This document shows positions 55,937 to 64,000 of a stretch of 64,000 nt of DNA, piece after piece (the stretch's first letter is position 1; each line of letters opens with the position of its first letter). The notes under the pieces are model-generated. The model was not told the DNA's origin, ran no database searches, and saw only the letters and a list, made by a program, of their open reading frames with translations. The translations under genes and the position numbers were made by a program. Source of the DNA: Actinoallomurus purpureus (lineage in GTDB: Bacteria; Actinomycetota; Actinomycetes; Streptosporangiales; Streptosporangiaceae); assembly GCF_024055795.1 (NCBI RefSeq), contig NZ_JAMXMY010000023.1:62001-126000 (forward strand), in the 5' to 3' direction.

Positions 55937-56875
55937 TCAAGTCCAGTCAAGGGCGGCGCGGCGTCTCCAGTACTCGTCGGGTGGCGTCGCGAGCCCGCCC
56001 AGCACGGCAAGGTCGTCCTCGCTCAGCACGGCGCTCACCGCCGCGAGGTTGGACGCCAGCTGTCCGGCGTCGACCGCGCCGCTCAGCACCGTGCCCGCCC
56101 AGGGCCGGGCGAGCACGGCCGCCAGCGCGACCGCGTCCGGCCCGACCCCGTACGGCGCCGCGAGGTCCCGCAGCACCGCGGGCGGCTCGACCGCCAGCCG
56201 GCCGTTGGCCAGCCCCTCCTTGACCAGGACGTGGAGGCCGCGGGCATGGGCCTCGGCGAGCGCGTCACCCGCCGAGGGCTCCAGGACGTTCCAGGTCGAC
56301 TGCACCACCGTGAACACCGGCCGCCCGTCCACCTCCAGGTCGAGCGCGCGCCGGATGGTCTCGGCCTGGGCCGGGCCGGACGTGGAGAAGCCGACCCGCA
56401 CGCCCTCGGCGGCCAGACCGGCGAGCGCCCGCACCAGCCCCTCGTCGGTGAACAGCGGGCCGTACGCCATGAGGGAGTGCACCTGGTACACCGCCAGGCG
56501 GTCGCCGAGCAGCCGCTGGGTCTGCGCCAACTGCTCCCGGAACCTCGGCAGAGAGTGCTCCTTGACCTCGTGCACGTCCGCGTCCACGCGCCACTCGCCG
56601 ACGTAGGCGTATCCCCACTTGCTGGAGACGGTGACGTCGCGGTGCCCGCGGTCGTCCAGCCATCCGGCCAGGAACTCCTCGGCCAGACCGTACGAGCGGG
56701 CCGCGTCGACCCAGCGGATCCCCTCGGCGTACGCCGCGTCCAGCACCCGCCAGGCGGCCGCCCGCATCGCCTCGACCGTCCGCTCGGCGGGCAGCGCGCC
56801 GTCACGGCCGAGGTTGATGTACGCCGGCCGCCCGAGCGCGGCCAGGCCCAGCCCGATCCTCCCGATCACCGTCAT
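55937..56875 (-). CDS. Aldo/keto reductase
   Basis: A 312-aa NADPH-dependent reductase with the AKR barrel: IGLGLAALGRPAYINLG, RVLDAAYAEGIRWVDAARSY (with the catalytic Asp and Tyr), SSKWGYAYVGEW (Lys), VYQVHSLMAYGP (His) and the NADP-binding ARPWAGTVLSGAVDAGQLAS. The frame is open far upstream into a decayed short-chain dehydrogenase, so ATG 56875, where the barrel begins, is the likely start. Substrate is not predictable. Confidence 0.88.
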   Translation of the reverse strand: MTVIGRIGLGLAALGRPAYINLGRDGALPAERTVEAMRAAAWRVLDAAYAEGIRWVDAARSYGLAEEFLAGWLDDRGHRDVTVSSKWGYAYVGEWRVDADVHEVKEHSLPRFREQLAQTQRLLGDRLAVYQVHSLMAYGPLFTDEGLVRALAGLAAEGVRVGFSTSGPAQAETIRRALDLEVDGRPVFTVVQSTWNVLEPSAGDALAEAHARGLHVLVKEGLANGRLAVEPPAVLRDLAAPYGVGPDAVALAAVLARPWAGTVLSGAVDAGQLASNLAAVSAVLSEDDLAVLGGLATPPDEYWRRRAALDWT

Positions 56876-56984
56876 GCCCCCCACGGTGCCACGAGGCCGC
56901 CGGCCCCGTGACGGCCGGTATCCGGCGAGGCGGCCCGGGAGCCGGTGCCCCCGGCTGAAGCATTGGCCTCCGGGCCGCAGCGCC

Positions 56985-57112
56985 GCGGAAACCGGGTCGC
57001 GGGCGAGGACCGACCGGCCGCCGTCGACCGGCACGGTCACGCCGTCGATGAACGCCGCGTCGCCGGACAGGAGGCGGACGACGTTTTCGCCCGTGCGGGC
57101 GGCATCCGTCAC
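56985..57112 (-). pseudogene. C-terminal remnant of a short-chain dehydrogenase
   Basis: In the same frame as the aldo/keto reductase, upstream codons read ENVVRLLSGDAAFIDGVTVP then VDGGRSVLARDP, the standard C-terminal motif of SDR enzymes that closes the NAD(P) domain. Nothing upstream of 57112 continues it, because the cyclase leader begins there. It is a deletion scar. Confidence 0.75.
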
Positions 57113-57149
57113 ACTGATGCTTCACGAACGCGAGGACGGAGGTGGGCGG

Positions 57150-58748
57150 GTGGCCGCGAGAACCCAGGTGAAGGGGCTCCGCGGTTGGCTGGACGGACCG
57201 CCCGGCGCCTCCCGCGCCGTCCTCGAACGCCGGACGCGATGGCTCCTCATCGTGGCGGTCGGCGGTGCCAACCTCGCCGGCGCGCTGTTCGTCGTGATCT
57301 TCTCGACGTTCGTGATGCCGGACCCGCCGGGGATCGCCGACCCCGCCCACGTCCGGCTGGTCAACCTGATCGTCTTCTGCGCCTATCTGGGGCTCGGCGC
57401 GCCGATCGGCGTGGTCTGGGGGATGTGGCTGTTCCGCCCGGTGCGCACGCTCGCCGGCCACGAGCACGATCCCAGCGAGAAGGAACGCCGTGCCGTGCTG
57501 CGCGGGCCCCTGCGGCTGATGGCGATGCAGGGCACGCTGTGGGGCTTGGGCGCGGCCGGCTGGGCCGTCATCGACGTCTCGTACTCCGGGCTGCTCGCCC
57601 TGAAGGTCAGCATGATCACCGTGCTCGGCGGAGTCACCACCTGCGCGATCGTCTACCTGCTCACCGAGCGCCTGCTGCGGCCCATCGCGGCCGTCGTGAT
57701 GGCGACGGGCCCGGCGGCGTACGACGGATGGTTCGGCATCACGCCGCGCGCCATGCTCGCGTGGGCGCTCGGCAGCGCGGTGCCGCTCCTCGGCCTCATC
57801 TCCGCCGCGGTGGCGGCGCTGGTCGTCGACGGCATGTCCCCCACCCAGCTGGCCGTCACCATCCTGGCGCTCGGCGGGGTGGCCCTGTTCGTGGGGTTCC
57901 AGGTGACCTACATCGCCACCCGCGCGATCGCCGACCCGGTCCGGTCCGTACGGGAGGGGCTCGCGCGGGTCGAGCGCGGCGACCTGCGGGCGTCGGTCCC
58001 GGTCTATGACGCCAGCGAGCTCGGCCGATTGCAGGCCGGGTTCAACCACATGGCGGCGGGGCTGCGGGAGAACGAACGGCTGCGCGACCTGTTCGGCCGG
58101 CACGTGGGCGAGGACGTCGCCCGGCACGCGCTGGAGCACGGCGTCGTGCTGGGCGGTGAGACCTGCGAGGCCGCCGTCCTCTTCGTCGATCTCAAGGGCT
58201 CGACGCACCTGGCCGCGACCAAGCCGCCCGGCGAGGTCGTCGCGCTGCTCAACGCGTACTTCGGAATCGTCGTCGAGGTGGTCTCCCGGCACGGCGGCCT
58301 GATCAACAAGTTCCAGGGCGACGCCGCCCTGGCGATCTTCGGTGCGCCCGAGCCGCTCGACGACCCGGCGGGCCAGGCGCTGGCCGCCGCCCGTGAGCTG
58401 TCCCGGCGCCTGCGCGCGGAACTCCCCCAGCTGATCGCCGGAATCGGTGTGTCGGCCGGTCAGGTCGTCGCCGGGCACATCGGCGCGGAGCAGCGCCTGG
58501 AGTACACCGTGATCGGGGACCCGGTCAACGAGGCCGCACGGCTCAGCGACCTCGCCAAGACGGCGCCCGACCTGCTGCTCGCCTCGGCCACGGTGGTCTC
58601 GGCCGCCGACCCGGCCGAGGCTGCGCACTGGCGGCTCGGCAGCGCCGTGACGCTTCGCGGCCGCACCAGCCGGACGCGTCTCGCCGCGCCGTTCCGCCGG
58701 CCGCCGCCCACCGGCATCGACCGGGTGATCAACCGCATCCGCCGCTGA
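57150..58748 (+). CDS. Class III adenylate/guanylate cyclase with membrane domain and HAMP
   Basis: A 532-aa membrane cyclase. About six hydrophobic helices (residues 35-265) lead to a HAMP linker (ATRAIADPVRSVREGLARVE) and the cyclase domain. Metal-binding Asp residues are in VLFVDLKGSTHLA and NKFQGDAALAIFG, and the transition-state and base-recognition segment is EYTVIGDPVNEAARLSDLA. Residues suggest ATP rather than GTP, but this is not certain. GTG 57150 is chosen because GGAGG lies 7 bases upstream; ATG 57117 would add 11 residues. The layout matches mycobacterial Rv1318c-type cyclases. Its promoter lies over the SDR remnant. Confidence 0.9.
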   Translation: MAARTQVKGLRGWLDGPPGASRAVLERRTRWLLIVAVGGANLAGALFVVIFSTFVMPDPPGIADPAHVRLVNLIVFCAYLGLGAPIGVVWGMWLFRPVRTLAGHEHDPSEKERRAVLRGPLRLMAMQGTLWGLGAAGWAVIDVSYSGLLALKVSMITVLGGVTTCAIVYLLTERLLRPIAAVVMATGPAAYDGWFGITPRAMLAWALGSAVPLLGLISAAVAALVVDGMSPTQLAVTILALGGVALFVGFQVTYIATRAIADPVRSVREGLARVERGDLRASVPVYDASELGRLQAGFNHMAAGLRENERLRDLFGRHVGEDVARHALEHGVVLGGETCEAAVLFVDLKGSTHLAATKPPGEVVALLNAYFGIVVEVVSRHGGLINKFQGDAALAIFGAPEPLDDPAGQALAAARELSRRLRAELPQLIAGIGVSAGQVVAGHIGAEQRLEYTVIGDPVNEAARLSDLAKTAPDLLLASATVVSAADPAEAAHWRLGSAVTLRGRTSRTRLAAPFRRPPPTGIDRVINRIRR

Positions 58749-58886
58749 CGAGCGCGCGATCGTCCGTGCCGGCAGACCTCCCGGGGCACGCGTCGCCCGT
58801 CCGGTCACCGGGGCGACAGCGGCGGATCACACTCCGGGCGCATCCCGGCTGCGCAACGGTCATGGCGATGAGGGATATTGGGGCGC

Positions 58887-59690
58887 ATGAGCGAGCGTAA
58901 GCCGATCGACTGCTGGTTGACGGACATGGACGGGGTGCTGGTGCACGAGGGCCAGCCCGTGCCTGGGGCCGAGGATTTCCTCGGCCGGTTGAAACAGGCC
59001 GGCAAGCCGTTCCTGGTGCTCACCAACAACTCGATCTACACGCCGAGGGACCTGCACATGCGGCTGCGGGCGGCCGGGCTCGACATACCGATCGAGTCGA
59101 TCTACACGTCCGCGCTGGCCACCGCGCAGTTCCTCGACAACCAGCGCCCGCACGGCTCGGCGTACGTCCTGGGCGAGGCCGGGCTGACGACCGCCCTGCA
59201 CGAGATCGGGTACATCCTGACCGACCTCGACCCCGACTACGTCGTCCTGGGCGAGACCCGGACCTACAGCTTCACCGCGATCACCCGGGCGATCCGCCTC
59301 ATCAACAACGGGGCGCGGTTCATCGCCACCAACCCCGACCCGATCGGCCCGTCCATCGAGGGCGCGCTGCCGGCCACCGGCTCGGTGGCCGCGCTGATCA
59401 CCAAGGCCACCGGCGTGGACCCGTACTTCGTCGGCAAGCCGAACCCCCTGATGATGCGCAACGCCCTCAACACCGTCGGCGGGCACAGCGAGAGCACCGC
59501 GATGATCGGCGACCGCATGGACACCGACGTGGTGTCCGGCATGGAGGCCGGTCTCTACACGATCCTGGTGCTGACCGGAGTGACCACCGAGGCCGAGATC
59601 GAGCGCTATCCGTTCCGGCCGCAGCGGGTGGCCGCCTCCATCGCCGACCTGGTCGACATGGTGGACCTGCCGGACCTGGCGGAGGGCTGA
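58887..59690 (+). CDS. HAD-superfamily IIA phosphatase (NagD-like)
   Basis: A 267-aa phosphatase with the HAD nucleophile motif WLTDMDGVLVHEG (Asp), motif II FLVLTNNSIYT, a C2-type cap (about 85-185), and motif IV GDRMDTDVVSGMEAGLYTIL. NagD-like enzymes dephosphorylate nucleotides or sugar phosphates such as UMP. It is monocistronic. The last 85 bases overlap the convergent apbE gene. Confidence 0.9.
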   Translation: MSERKPIDCWLTDMDGVLVHEGQPVPGAEDFLGRLKQAGKPFLVLTNNSIYTPRDLHMRLRAAGLDIPIESIYTSALATAQFLDNQRPHGSAYVLGEAGLTTALHEIGYILTDLDPDYVVLGETRTYSFTAITRAIRLINNGARFIATNPDPIGPSIEGALPATGSVAALITKATGVDPYFVGKPNPLMMRNALNTVGGHSESTAMIGDRMDTDVVSGMEAGLYTILVLTGVTTEAEIERYPFRPQRVAASIADLVDMVDLPDLAEG

Positions 59691-60436
59691 CCGGGGTCGT
59701 CGGAACGCAGGCCGGCGGTGGCCCAGGTCCGCCCGTCGAGCTCGATGCCGTACGCCTCGTACCCCGGAAGGGCGTCGATCCAGTCGCGGGCGTCCTCCCC
59801 CATGACGAACGCGGCGGTCGCGTAGGCGTCGGCGAGGGTGAGGCTCGGCCCGACGACGGTGACGCCGGCGAGGCCGTCCGCCGGCCGGCCGGTGCGCGGG
59901 TCGATGATGTGCGCTCCGCGTTCGGCGGTCCCGGAGGTCGCCACGGCCATGTCGCGCCCGGCGACGACGGTGGCAACCGTGCCGGGACGCAGGGGATGGG
60001 CGATTCCCACGCGCCAGGGGCGGCCCGGCTCGGGGCCGCCGGCCAGCTGGATGTCGCCGCCCCCGTTGACGTGGTGGTTCAGGGAGCCGGCGGCTCGGAG
60101 CATCCCGCCGGCCCGTTCGATCGCCCAGCCCTTGACCACGCCGGACGGGTCGAGTGTCCCGTCCGCGTAGGCGCTGAAGCAGCCGCGGGTGGCGTCGCCG
60201 AGCCGCTCGCACAGGGCGAGGACCTCTCCCACCTCCGGCGCGCAGTCGCCGACGTCCACCTCGCCGCGCGCGAGCCGGCTGACGTCGCTGTCCGGCCGGT
60301 ACGTCGAGAAGGTGGCGTCGACCCAGTGCAGCCAGGCGATGACCTCGTCCAGCACGCCGGCCCGGGGATACGGTTCACGCAGGTCGAAGGAGAAGACCGT
60401 CCCCATGCAGGGCTCGGCGTGCCGCTGCGCCGTCAC
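59606..60436 (-). CDS. apbE: FAD:protein FMN transferase (ApbE)
   Basis: A 276-aa enzyme that uses FAD to attach FMN covalently to Thr or Ser of extracytoplasmic proteins. Family motifs are AEPCMGTVFSFDL at the start, DPSGVVKGWAIERA (about 96), LNHHVNGGGDIQ, DPRTGRPADGL and LTLADAYATAAFVMG (about 208) with the metal Asp and Thr. The C-terminal 35 residues after TWATAGLRSDDPG are low-complexity and antisense to the phosphatase gene, probably an extension caused by a lost stop. The GTG start overlaps the FMN-binding protein stop (GTGA). No signal peptide is present, so FMN transfer would happen inside or the enzyme is exported otherwise. Confidence 0.9.
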   Translation of the reverse strand: MTAQRHAEPCMGTVFSFDLREPYPRAGVLDEVIAWLHWVDATFSTYRPDSDVSRLARGEVDVGDCAPEVGEVLALCERLGDATRGCFSAYADGTLDPSGVVKGWAIERAGGMLRAAGSLNHHVNGGGDIQLAGGPEPGRPWRVGIAHPLRPGTVATVVAGRDMAVATSGTAERGAHIIDPRTGRPADGLAGVTVVGPSLTLADAYATAAFVMGEDARDWIDALPGYEAYGIELDGRTWATAGLRSDDPGQPSARSGRSTMSTRSAMEAATRCGRNG

Positions 60437-60897
60437 TTGCCCGCCTTGTCGAGCGCGCTCTGCAGCGACTGGATGTATCCCTCACTGGTGTAGGTCGCGC
60501 CGGAGACCGTGTCGATCTGCGCGCTCTGCGCGGACAGCGTCTCCTGGTTCAGCTGTGGTACGGCGAAGGTGTTGATCTCCCGGTCCCGGGGATTCCCGTC
60601 CGGCACCTGGACCGTCTCGACCTTGGTGATCTTGCCGCTCTTCAGCGTGACCCGCACCTGGACCGGTCCCCACCGGGTGTCGATGGTGCTCCCGGTCACG
60701 GTCCGGGTCGTGGACGTGGCGGTCTTGCCGGTACCGGTCGTACCGGCGCTCGGCGCCGGGGCGGCCGAGTCGCCGCCCGAACCCGTCGTTCCGGTACCCG
60801 CGGCGGTGCCGCTGCTGGACGCCGAGTGCGTCTTGAAGCTCAGCAGCAGGACCAGCCCTGCGACGGTACCGACGATGGCGAGGATGGCCCTCTTCAT
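60433..60897 (-). CDS. FMN-binding domain protein, membrane-anchored
   Basis: A 154-aa exported electron carrier: an N-terminal helix (AILAIVGTVAGLVLLLS), a Ser/Thr/Gly-rich linker of about 45 residues, and an FMN_bind domain with VSGATYTSEGY. T135 in that SGAT motif is the FMN attachment site used by ApbE. The next gene is apbE and the preceding one a membrane flavocytochrome, so this protein is the flavinylated shuttle of the set. Confidence 0.92.
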   Translation of the reverse strand: MKRAILAIVGTVAGLVLLLSFKTHSASSSGTAAGTGTTGSGGDSAAPAPSAGTTGTGKTATSTTRTVTGSTIDTRWGPVQVRVTLKSGKITKVETVQVPDGNPRDREINTFAVPQLNQETLSAQSAQIDTVSGATYTSEGYIQSLQSALDKAGK

Positions 60898-60912
60898 CAG
60901 ATGCTCTCTTTC

Positions 60913-62283
60913 TCAGAACTCGAATGACTCGTCGTGGACGCGGCGGCGGGGCACGCCCGCCTGACGCAGGGCCGCCTTGGCGGCCCGCACCATGCCCTCC
61001 GGTCCGCAGACGTAGACGTCGTGGGTGCTCAGGTCCGGCAGGATCCTCGTGAGGACCGCCGGGGACAGCGGGTCTCCGCCGAGGTCCCGGCGCGAGCCGA
61101 CGAGGTAGTGCAGCGCCGCGCCCCGGGCCGCCGCGATCCGGCCGAGCTCCTCCTGGAAGACGACGTCGGACCAGTCGGTCGCCCGGTACACCAGGGTCAG
61201 GTCGCCGGGAGCGGCCGGGAGGGTCTCGAACAGCGCGCGGACCGGGGTGATGCCGACCCCGCCGGCCAGCAGCAGCACCTTCCGCTGCCGGCGCCGCCCC
61301 TCGGTGAACGCACCGTACGGGCCCTCGGCGAAGACGCGGGTGCCGGGCCGCAGCCGGGACAGCGCGCCACTGTGCTCACCGAAGGTCTTGACCGTGATGC
61401 GGAGCATGTCCGGCCGAGGCGGCGCCGACAGCGAGTACGGGTTGGAGGCCCACCACAGGTCACGGGTGAGGAACCGCCAGCGGAAGAACTGGCCCGCCTC
61501 GGCGCGCAACTCGTCCAGGTGCCGTCCCTGGACCCACACCGACACGACGCCGGGAGCCTCCCGGTACACGCCCTCGACGCGCATCCGGTACCGGAGGGCG
61601 CCGCGCACCGGCATCACGCACCGGTACCAGACGAGCAGGGCGCCGACCGTGATGTACAACGCGGCCCACAGGGCGCGGGCAGGCAGGCTGGTCATGAAGT
61701 CCGCGCCGGTCGCGAACTGGTGGCTGAACGCCAGCGCGATCGCCAGGTAGGTGTAGAGGTGCAGGTAGTACCACGTCTCGTAGCGCATCCTGCGGCGCGC
61801 GGCGCGGGCGGACACGATGCCCACGCCGACGAAGAGCAGGCCCGCGACGCTCGCCATCAGCACGTCCGGATAGCTCACCAGGAGCGTCGTGGTCTGGTGG
61901 ACGACGTCGGTGTGCGCCGTGACGGCGTATCCCCAGATGATCAGCAGCGCGTGCGCCACGACGAGGGAGACCATGTACCGGCCGCCCATGGCGTGCCATC
62001 GGGCGAGCCGGTCGGTGCCGACGCCGCGCTCGAGCGCCGGGATCCGGGCCATGAGGGCGACGAGGACGACGGTCGCGTAGCCGGCGAGCAGGCCGGTGAT
62101 GCGTCCCGCGTTGGTGAGCCAGTCCCCGAATCCCGTGATGGACGGAGTGTCGTGCCACCACAGTGCGATCACCGCGGCCACGCCCAGGCCGACCGGGACC
62201 AGCACGTGCTCGGGCCGGGCGCGCACCGGCCGCCGGCCGGTCCGTGGCCGGTGCACCGCGGTCCGTTCGTCGAGAGTCGTCAC
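60913..62283 (-). CDS. Ferric-reductase-like membrane flavocytochrome
   Basis: A 456-aa protein: about six helices with heme-binding His pairs (MGGRYMVSLVVAHALLI, YYLHLYTYLAIALAFSHQFA), a ferredoxin-reductase-type FAD domain (FRWRFLTRDLWWASNPYSLS) and an NAD(P) domain (VLLLAGGVGITPVRALFETL, VYVCGPEGMVRAAK, ending DESFEF). It would carry electrons from cytoplasmic NAD(P)H through hemes to the outside. The FMN-binding protein gene begins 15 bases downstream. Start GTG 62283 has GGGGAG upstream. Confidence 0.92.
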   Translation of the reverse strand: MTTLDERTAVHRPRTGRRPVRARPEHVLVPVGLGVAAVIALWWHDTPSITGFGDWLTNAGRITGLLAGYATVVLVALMARIPALERGVGTDRLARWHAMGGRYMVSLVVAHALLIIWGYAVTAHTDVVHQTTTLLVSYPDVLMASVAGLLFVGVGIVSARAARRRMRYETWYYLHLYTYLAIALAFSHQFATGADFMTSLPARALWAALYITVGALLVWYRCVMPVRGALRYRMRVEGVYREAPGVVSVWVQGRHLDELRAEAGQFFRWRFLTRDLWWASNPYSLSAPPRPDMLRITVKTFGEHSGALSRLRPGTRVFAEGPYGAFTEGRRRQRKVLLLAGGVGITPVRALFETLPAAPGDLTLVYRATDWSDVVFQEELGRIAAARGAALHYLVGSRRDLGGDPLSPAVLTRILPDLSTHDVYVCGPEGMVRAAKAALRQAGVPRRRVHDESFEF

Positions 62284-62405
62284 AGTGGTCTCCCCGTATG
62301 CTTTGGTCGTTCGGTTGCCAACTTTCGGTCCCGAACCTGAAAGTTCCTTCTGAACCGCTTGTGCGCCCCCGCTGAGACCGCTGTGACCTGCGCTGATGTG
62401 AACAC

Positions 62406-62424
62406 TCAGAGGGATTTCTCAGAG
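62406..62424. promoter_or_regulatory. Direct repeat in the divergent promoter region
   Basis: TCAGAG recurs at 62406..62411 and 62419..62424, 13 bases apart, between the flavocytochrome and the response regulator gene. Direct hexamer repeats are the usual target of OmpR-type regulators, so this could be the binding site of the adjacent regulator. The rest of 62284..62468 shows only promoters. Confidence 0.35.
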
Positions 62425-62468
62425 AATTCAAAGCCTGACCAGAACTGCGACGAGCAGCGTAGGTGACG

Positions 62469-63224
62469 ATGAACGACCCTCGACCCCCCGATTCGCCGGC
62501 CGCCCGGCACCCCCTGATGACCCGTCCCGACGGCTCTCCCGTGCGCGTGCTGGTGGTCGACGACGAAGCGAGCCTCGCGGAGGTCCTCGCCAGCGTCCTG
62601 CGCTTCGAGGGCTGGGAGGTCATGACCGCCGGCGGCGGCGCGGACGCGGTGAAGGCGGGCCGGGAGTTCCGGCCCGACGCGGTCCTGCTCGACGTGATGC
62701 TCCCGGACTTCGACGGGCTGGAGGTGCTCCGCAGGCTGCGGGCGGACAACCCGGACGTGTGCGTGCTGTTCCTGACCGCGCGCGACGCCGTCGAGGACCG
62801 CATCGCGGGCATCACCGCCGGCGGCGACGACTACGTCACCAAGCCGTTCAGCCTCGAGGAGGTGATGGCCCGCCTGCGCGGCCTGCTCCGACGCTCAGGG
62901 CGGGCCCGCGCGCAGAGCGGTGAGGTCCTCGCCGTCGGGGACCTCACCATGGACGAGGGCGCCCGGGAGGTGCACCGGGGCGGCGACCTGATCGAGCTGA
63001 CGGCCACCGAGTTCGAGCTGCTGCGCTACTTCATGCGCAACCCCCGCCGGGTGCTGTCCAAGCCCCAGATCCTCGACCGGGTCTGGAACTACGACTTCGG
63101 GGGGCAGGCCCACGTCGTCGAGCTGTACGTCAGCTACCTCCGCAAGAAGATCGACGCGGGACGCGAGCCCCTGATCCACACCGTGCGCGGCGTCGGTTAC
63201 GTCCTGCGGCCGCCCGCCTCATGA
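62469..63224 (+). CDS. OmpR/PhoB-family response regulator
   Basis: A 251-aa two-component regulator. The receiver domain (about 26-138) has the phosphorylation set: DD in VRVLVVDDEASL, the phosphoacceptor Asp in AVLLDVMLPDFDG, Thr in FLTARDAVED and Lys in DYVTKPFSLEE. The winged-helix domain (about 155-250) ends GVGYVLRPPAS, with the recognition helix near LSKPQILDRVWNYDF. ATG 62469 is a reasonable start; GTG 62463 is also possible. It overlaps the kinase gene (ATGA) and is divergent from the flavin/heme operon, so it may control that module. Confidence 0.92.
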   Translation: MNDPRPPDSPAARHPLMTRPDGSPVRVLVVDDEASLAEVLASVLRFEGWEVMTAGGGADAVKAGREFRPDAVLLDVMLPDFDGLEVLRRLRADNPDVCVLFLTARDAVEDRIAGITAGGDDYVTKPFSLEEVMARLRGLLRRSGRARAQSGEVLAVGDLTMDEGAREVHRGGDLIELTATEFELLRYFMRNPRRVLSKPQILDRVWNYDFGGQAHVVELYVSYLRKKIDAGREPLIHTVRGVGYVLRPPAS

Positions 63225-64000
63225 CCCGGCATCGCGTCCTCCGGCGGCGGATCCGCGTGCCGCTGGGACGGCTCCGCGTCCGCACGCTGCGCGGCAGGCT
63301 GATCGTGGGATCGCTCCTGCTGTTCACGCTCGCCTGCGGCATCGTGAGCGTCGTCACGGCCCTGTCCCTGCGGGGCTTCCTCATCGGCCGGCTCGACCAG
63401 CAGCTGCAGGACGCCAAGGGCCGGTACGCCATCGGCCTCGAGCACGCCGTGGAACGCGAGCACTTCGACAAGGTAAACGGTCAGTCCGTCGGCACGTTCG
63501 GCGCCCGCCTGGCCGACGGTCGGATCACGCAGTGCGGCGTCGTCCGGGACCCCCGGGACCCCGGCGGGGAGCTCACCCTGGCCGCGGCGGACCGGACGCG
63601 GCTGAAGACGCTGCCCGCCGACGGCCGGGCACGGACCGTCGTGCTGGAGGCCCTCGGCAAGTACCGGATCACCGCGAACCCGGGAGAGGACCACGACGTC
63701 CTGGTCACCGGGCTCCCCATGCACGGCGTCGACGAGGTGGTCGGCCGGCTCGAGATGGTCGAGGTCGCGGTGTTCGGCGTGGTCCTCGTCGGTGGCGGGG
63801 TCGCCGGCGCCACCTTCATCCGGCTCTCCCTGCGCCCGCTGCGACGCGTCGCCGCGACCGCCATGCACGTCTCCGAGCTGCCCCTGGCCAGCGGAGAGGT
63901 CGTGCTGCCCGCCCGGGTGCCGGACACCGAGACCGGCACCGAGGTCGGGCAGGTGAGCACCGCGTTCAACCACATGCTCGAACACGTCGAGTCGGCGCTC
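63221..64000 (+). CDS. Sensor histidine kinase, 5' part
   Basis: 260 codons of a sensor kinase that runs off the right edge. A basic N-terminus precedes helix 1 (GRLIVGSLLLFTLACGIVSV), an extracellular sensor of about 115 residues (DQQLQDAKGRYAIGLEH to GLPMHGVDEVV), helix 2 (MVEVAVFGVVLVGGGVAGAT) and a HAMP domain (LRPLRRVAATAMHVSELPLA, ending TGTEVGQVSTAFNHMLEHVE). The His box and ATPase lie outside the window. It overlaps the regulator gene by 4 bases, an ordinary TCS pair. Confidence 0.9.
   Translation, partial: MTRHRVLRRRIRVPLGRLRVRTLRGRLIVGSLLLFTLACGIVSVVTALSLRGFLIGRLDQQLQDAKGRYAIGLEHAVEREHFDKVNGQSVGTFGARLADGRITQCGVVRDPRDPGGELTLAAADRTRLKTLPADGRARTVVLEALGKYRITANPGEDHDVLVTGLPMHGVDEVVGRLEMVEVAVFGVVLVGGGVAGATFIRLSLRPLRRVAATAMHVSELPLASGEVVLPARVPDTETGTEVGQVSTAFNHMLEHVESAL

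Overview
The window is high-GC DNA with actinomycete-style genes: GTG and TTG starts, many 4-bp start/stop overlaps, LacI and MarR regulators, a galactofuranan-type wall polymer locus, and secreted CBM2 cellulases most like those of Acidothermus and Thermobifida. I infer a saprophytic, plant-litter-degrading actinobacterium, probably Streptosporangiales or a relative. No rRNA, tRNA or CRISPR array was recognised.

Layout. 0-2.3 kb: start of an HpaB-like hydroxylase, an ADP-ribosylglycohydrolase, a small secreted protein and hairpin repeats. 2.3-9.5 kb: a cellulase operon (regulator celR, then GH48, GH6 and GH5) behind a perfect CelR operator. 9.6-15 kb: a CPBP protein, an enoyl-CoA hydratase, and an acyl-CoA carboxylase pair of methylcrotonyl type. 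15-16.8 kb: an IS200/IS605 element with tnpA and tnpB, inserted just upstream of the carboxylase genes. 16.9-20.4 kb: MarR and a PPOX protein, an HTH and Clp-N pair behind twin palindromes, and an MFS exporter. 20.4-24.7 kb: a pectin cluster (PL1 pectate lyase, GH53 galactanase, PL11 rhamnogalacturonan lyase) with a shared operator-like palindrome. 24.8-28.8 kb: small housekeeping or unknown genes and several broken ones. 28.8-29.7 kb: a TPP riboswitch, a short leader ORF, tenA, and a truncated Nudix gene.

29.77-36.2 kb looks like a decayed, partly lower-GC island. It holds unknown small proteins and remnants of an IS5 transposase, an EshA-type encapsulin cNMP domain, a TOPRIM protein and a DUF6262 recombinase partner. 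36.2-43 kb carries secreted or surface proteins: a double LamG protein, a membrane-anchored Asp-box beta-propeller, and an SGNH lipoprotein translationally coupled to it. 43-53.4 kb is a wall-galactan locus: acyltransferase, a 40-aa protein, an ABC ATPase fused to a TylF-like methyltransferase, the permease, GlfT2, Glf, a GT2, a GlfT1-like GT2 and an LCP ligase. Together these could make UDP-Galf, polymerise the galactan, modify it, export it and attach it to peptidoglycan.

53.6-64 kb: formaldehyde dehydrogenase, DMT permease, aldo/keto reductase, class III nucleotidyl cyclase and HAD phosphatase. After these comes a flavinylation module (ApbE, FMN-binding protein, ferric-reductase-like membrane flavocytochrome), divergent from a two-component system whose kinase runs off the right edge.

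Most likely new biology: the ATPase-methyltransferase fusion in the galactan exporter, the leader ORF between riboswitch and tenA, the twin-operator HTH/Clp-N pair, the propeller/SGNH pair, and the mosaic of mobile-element remnants.
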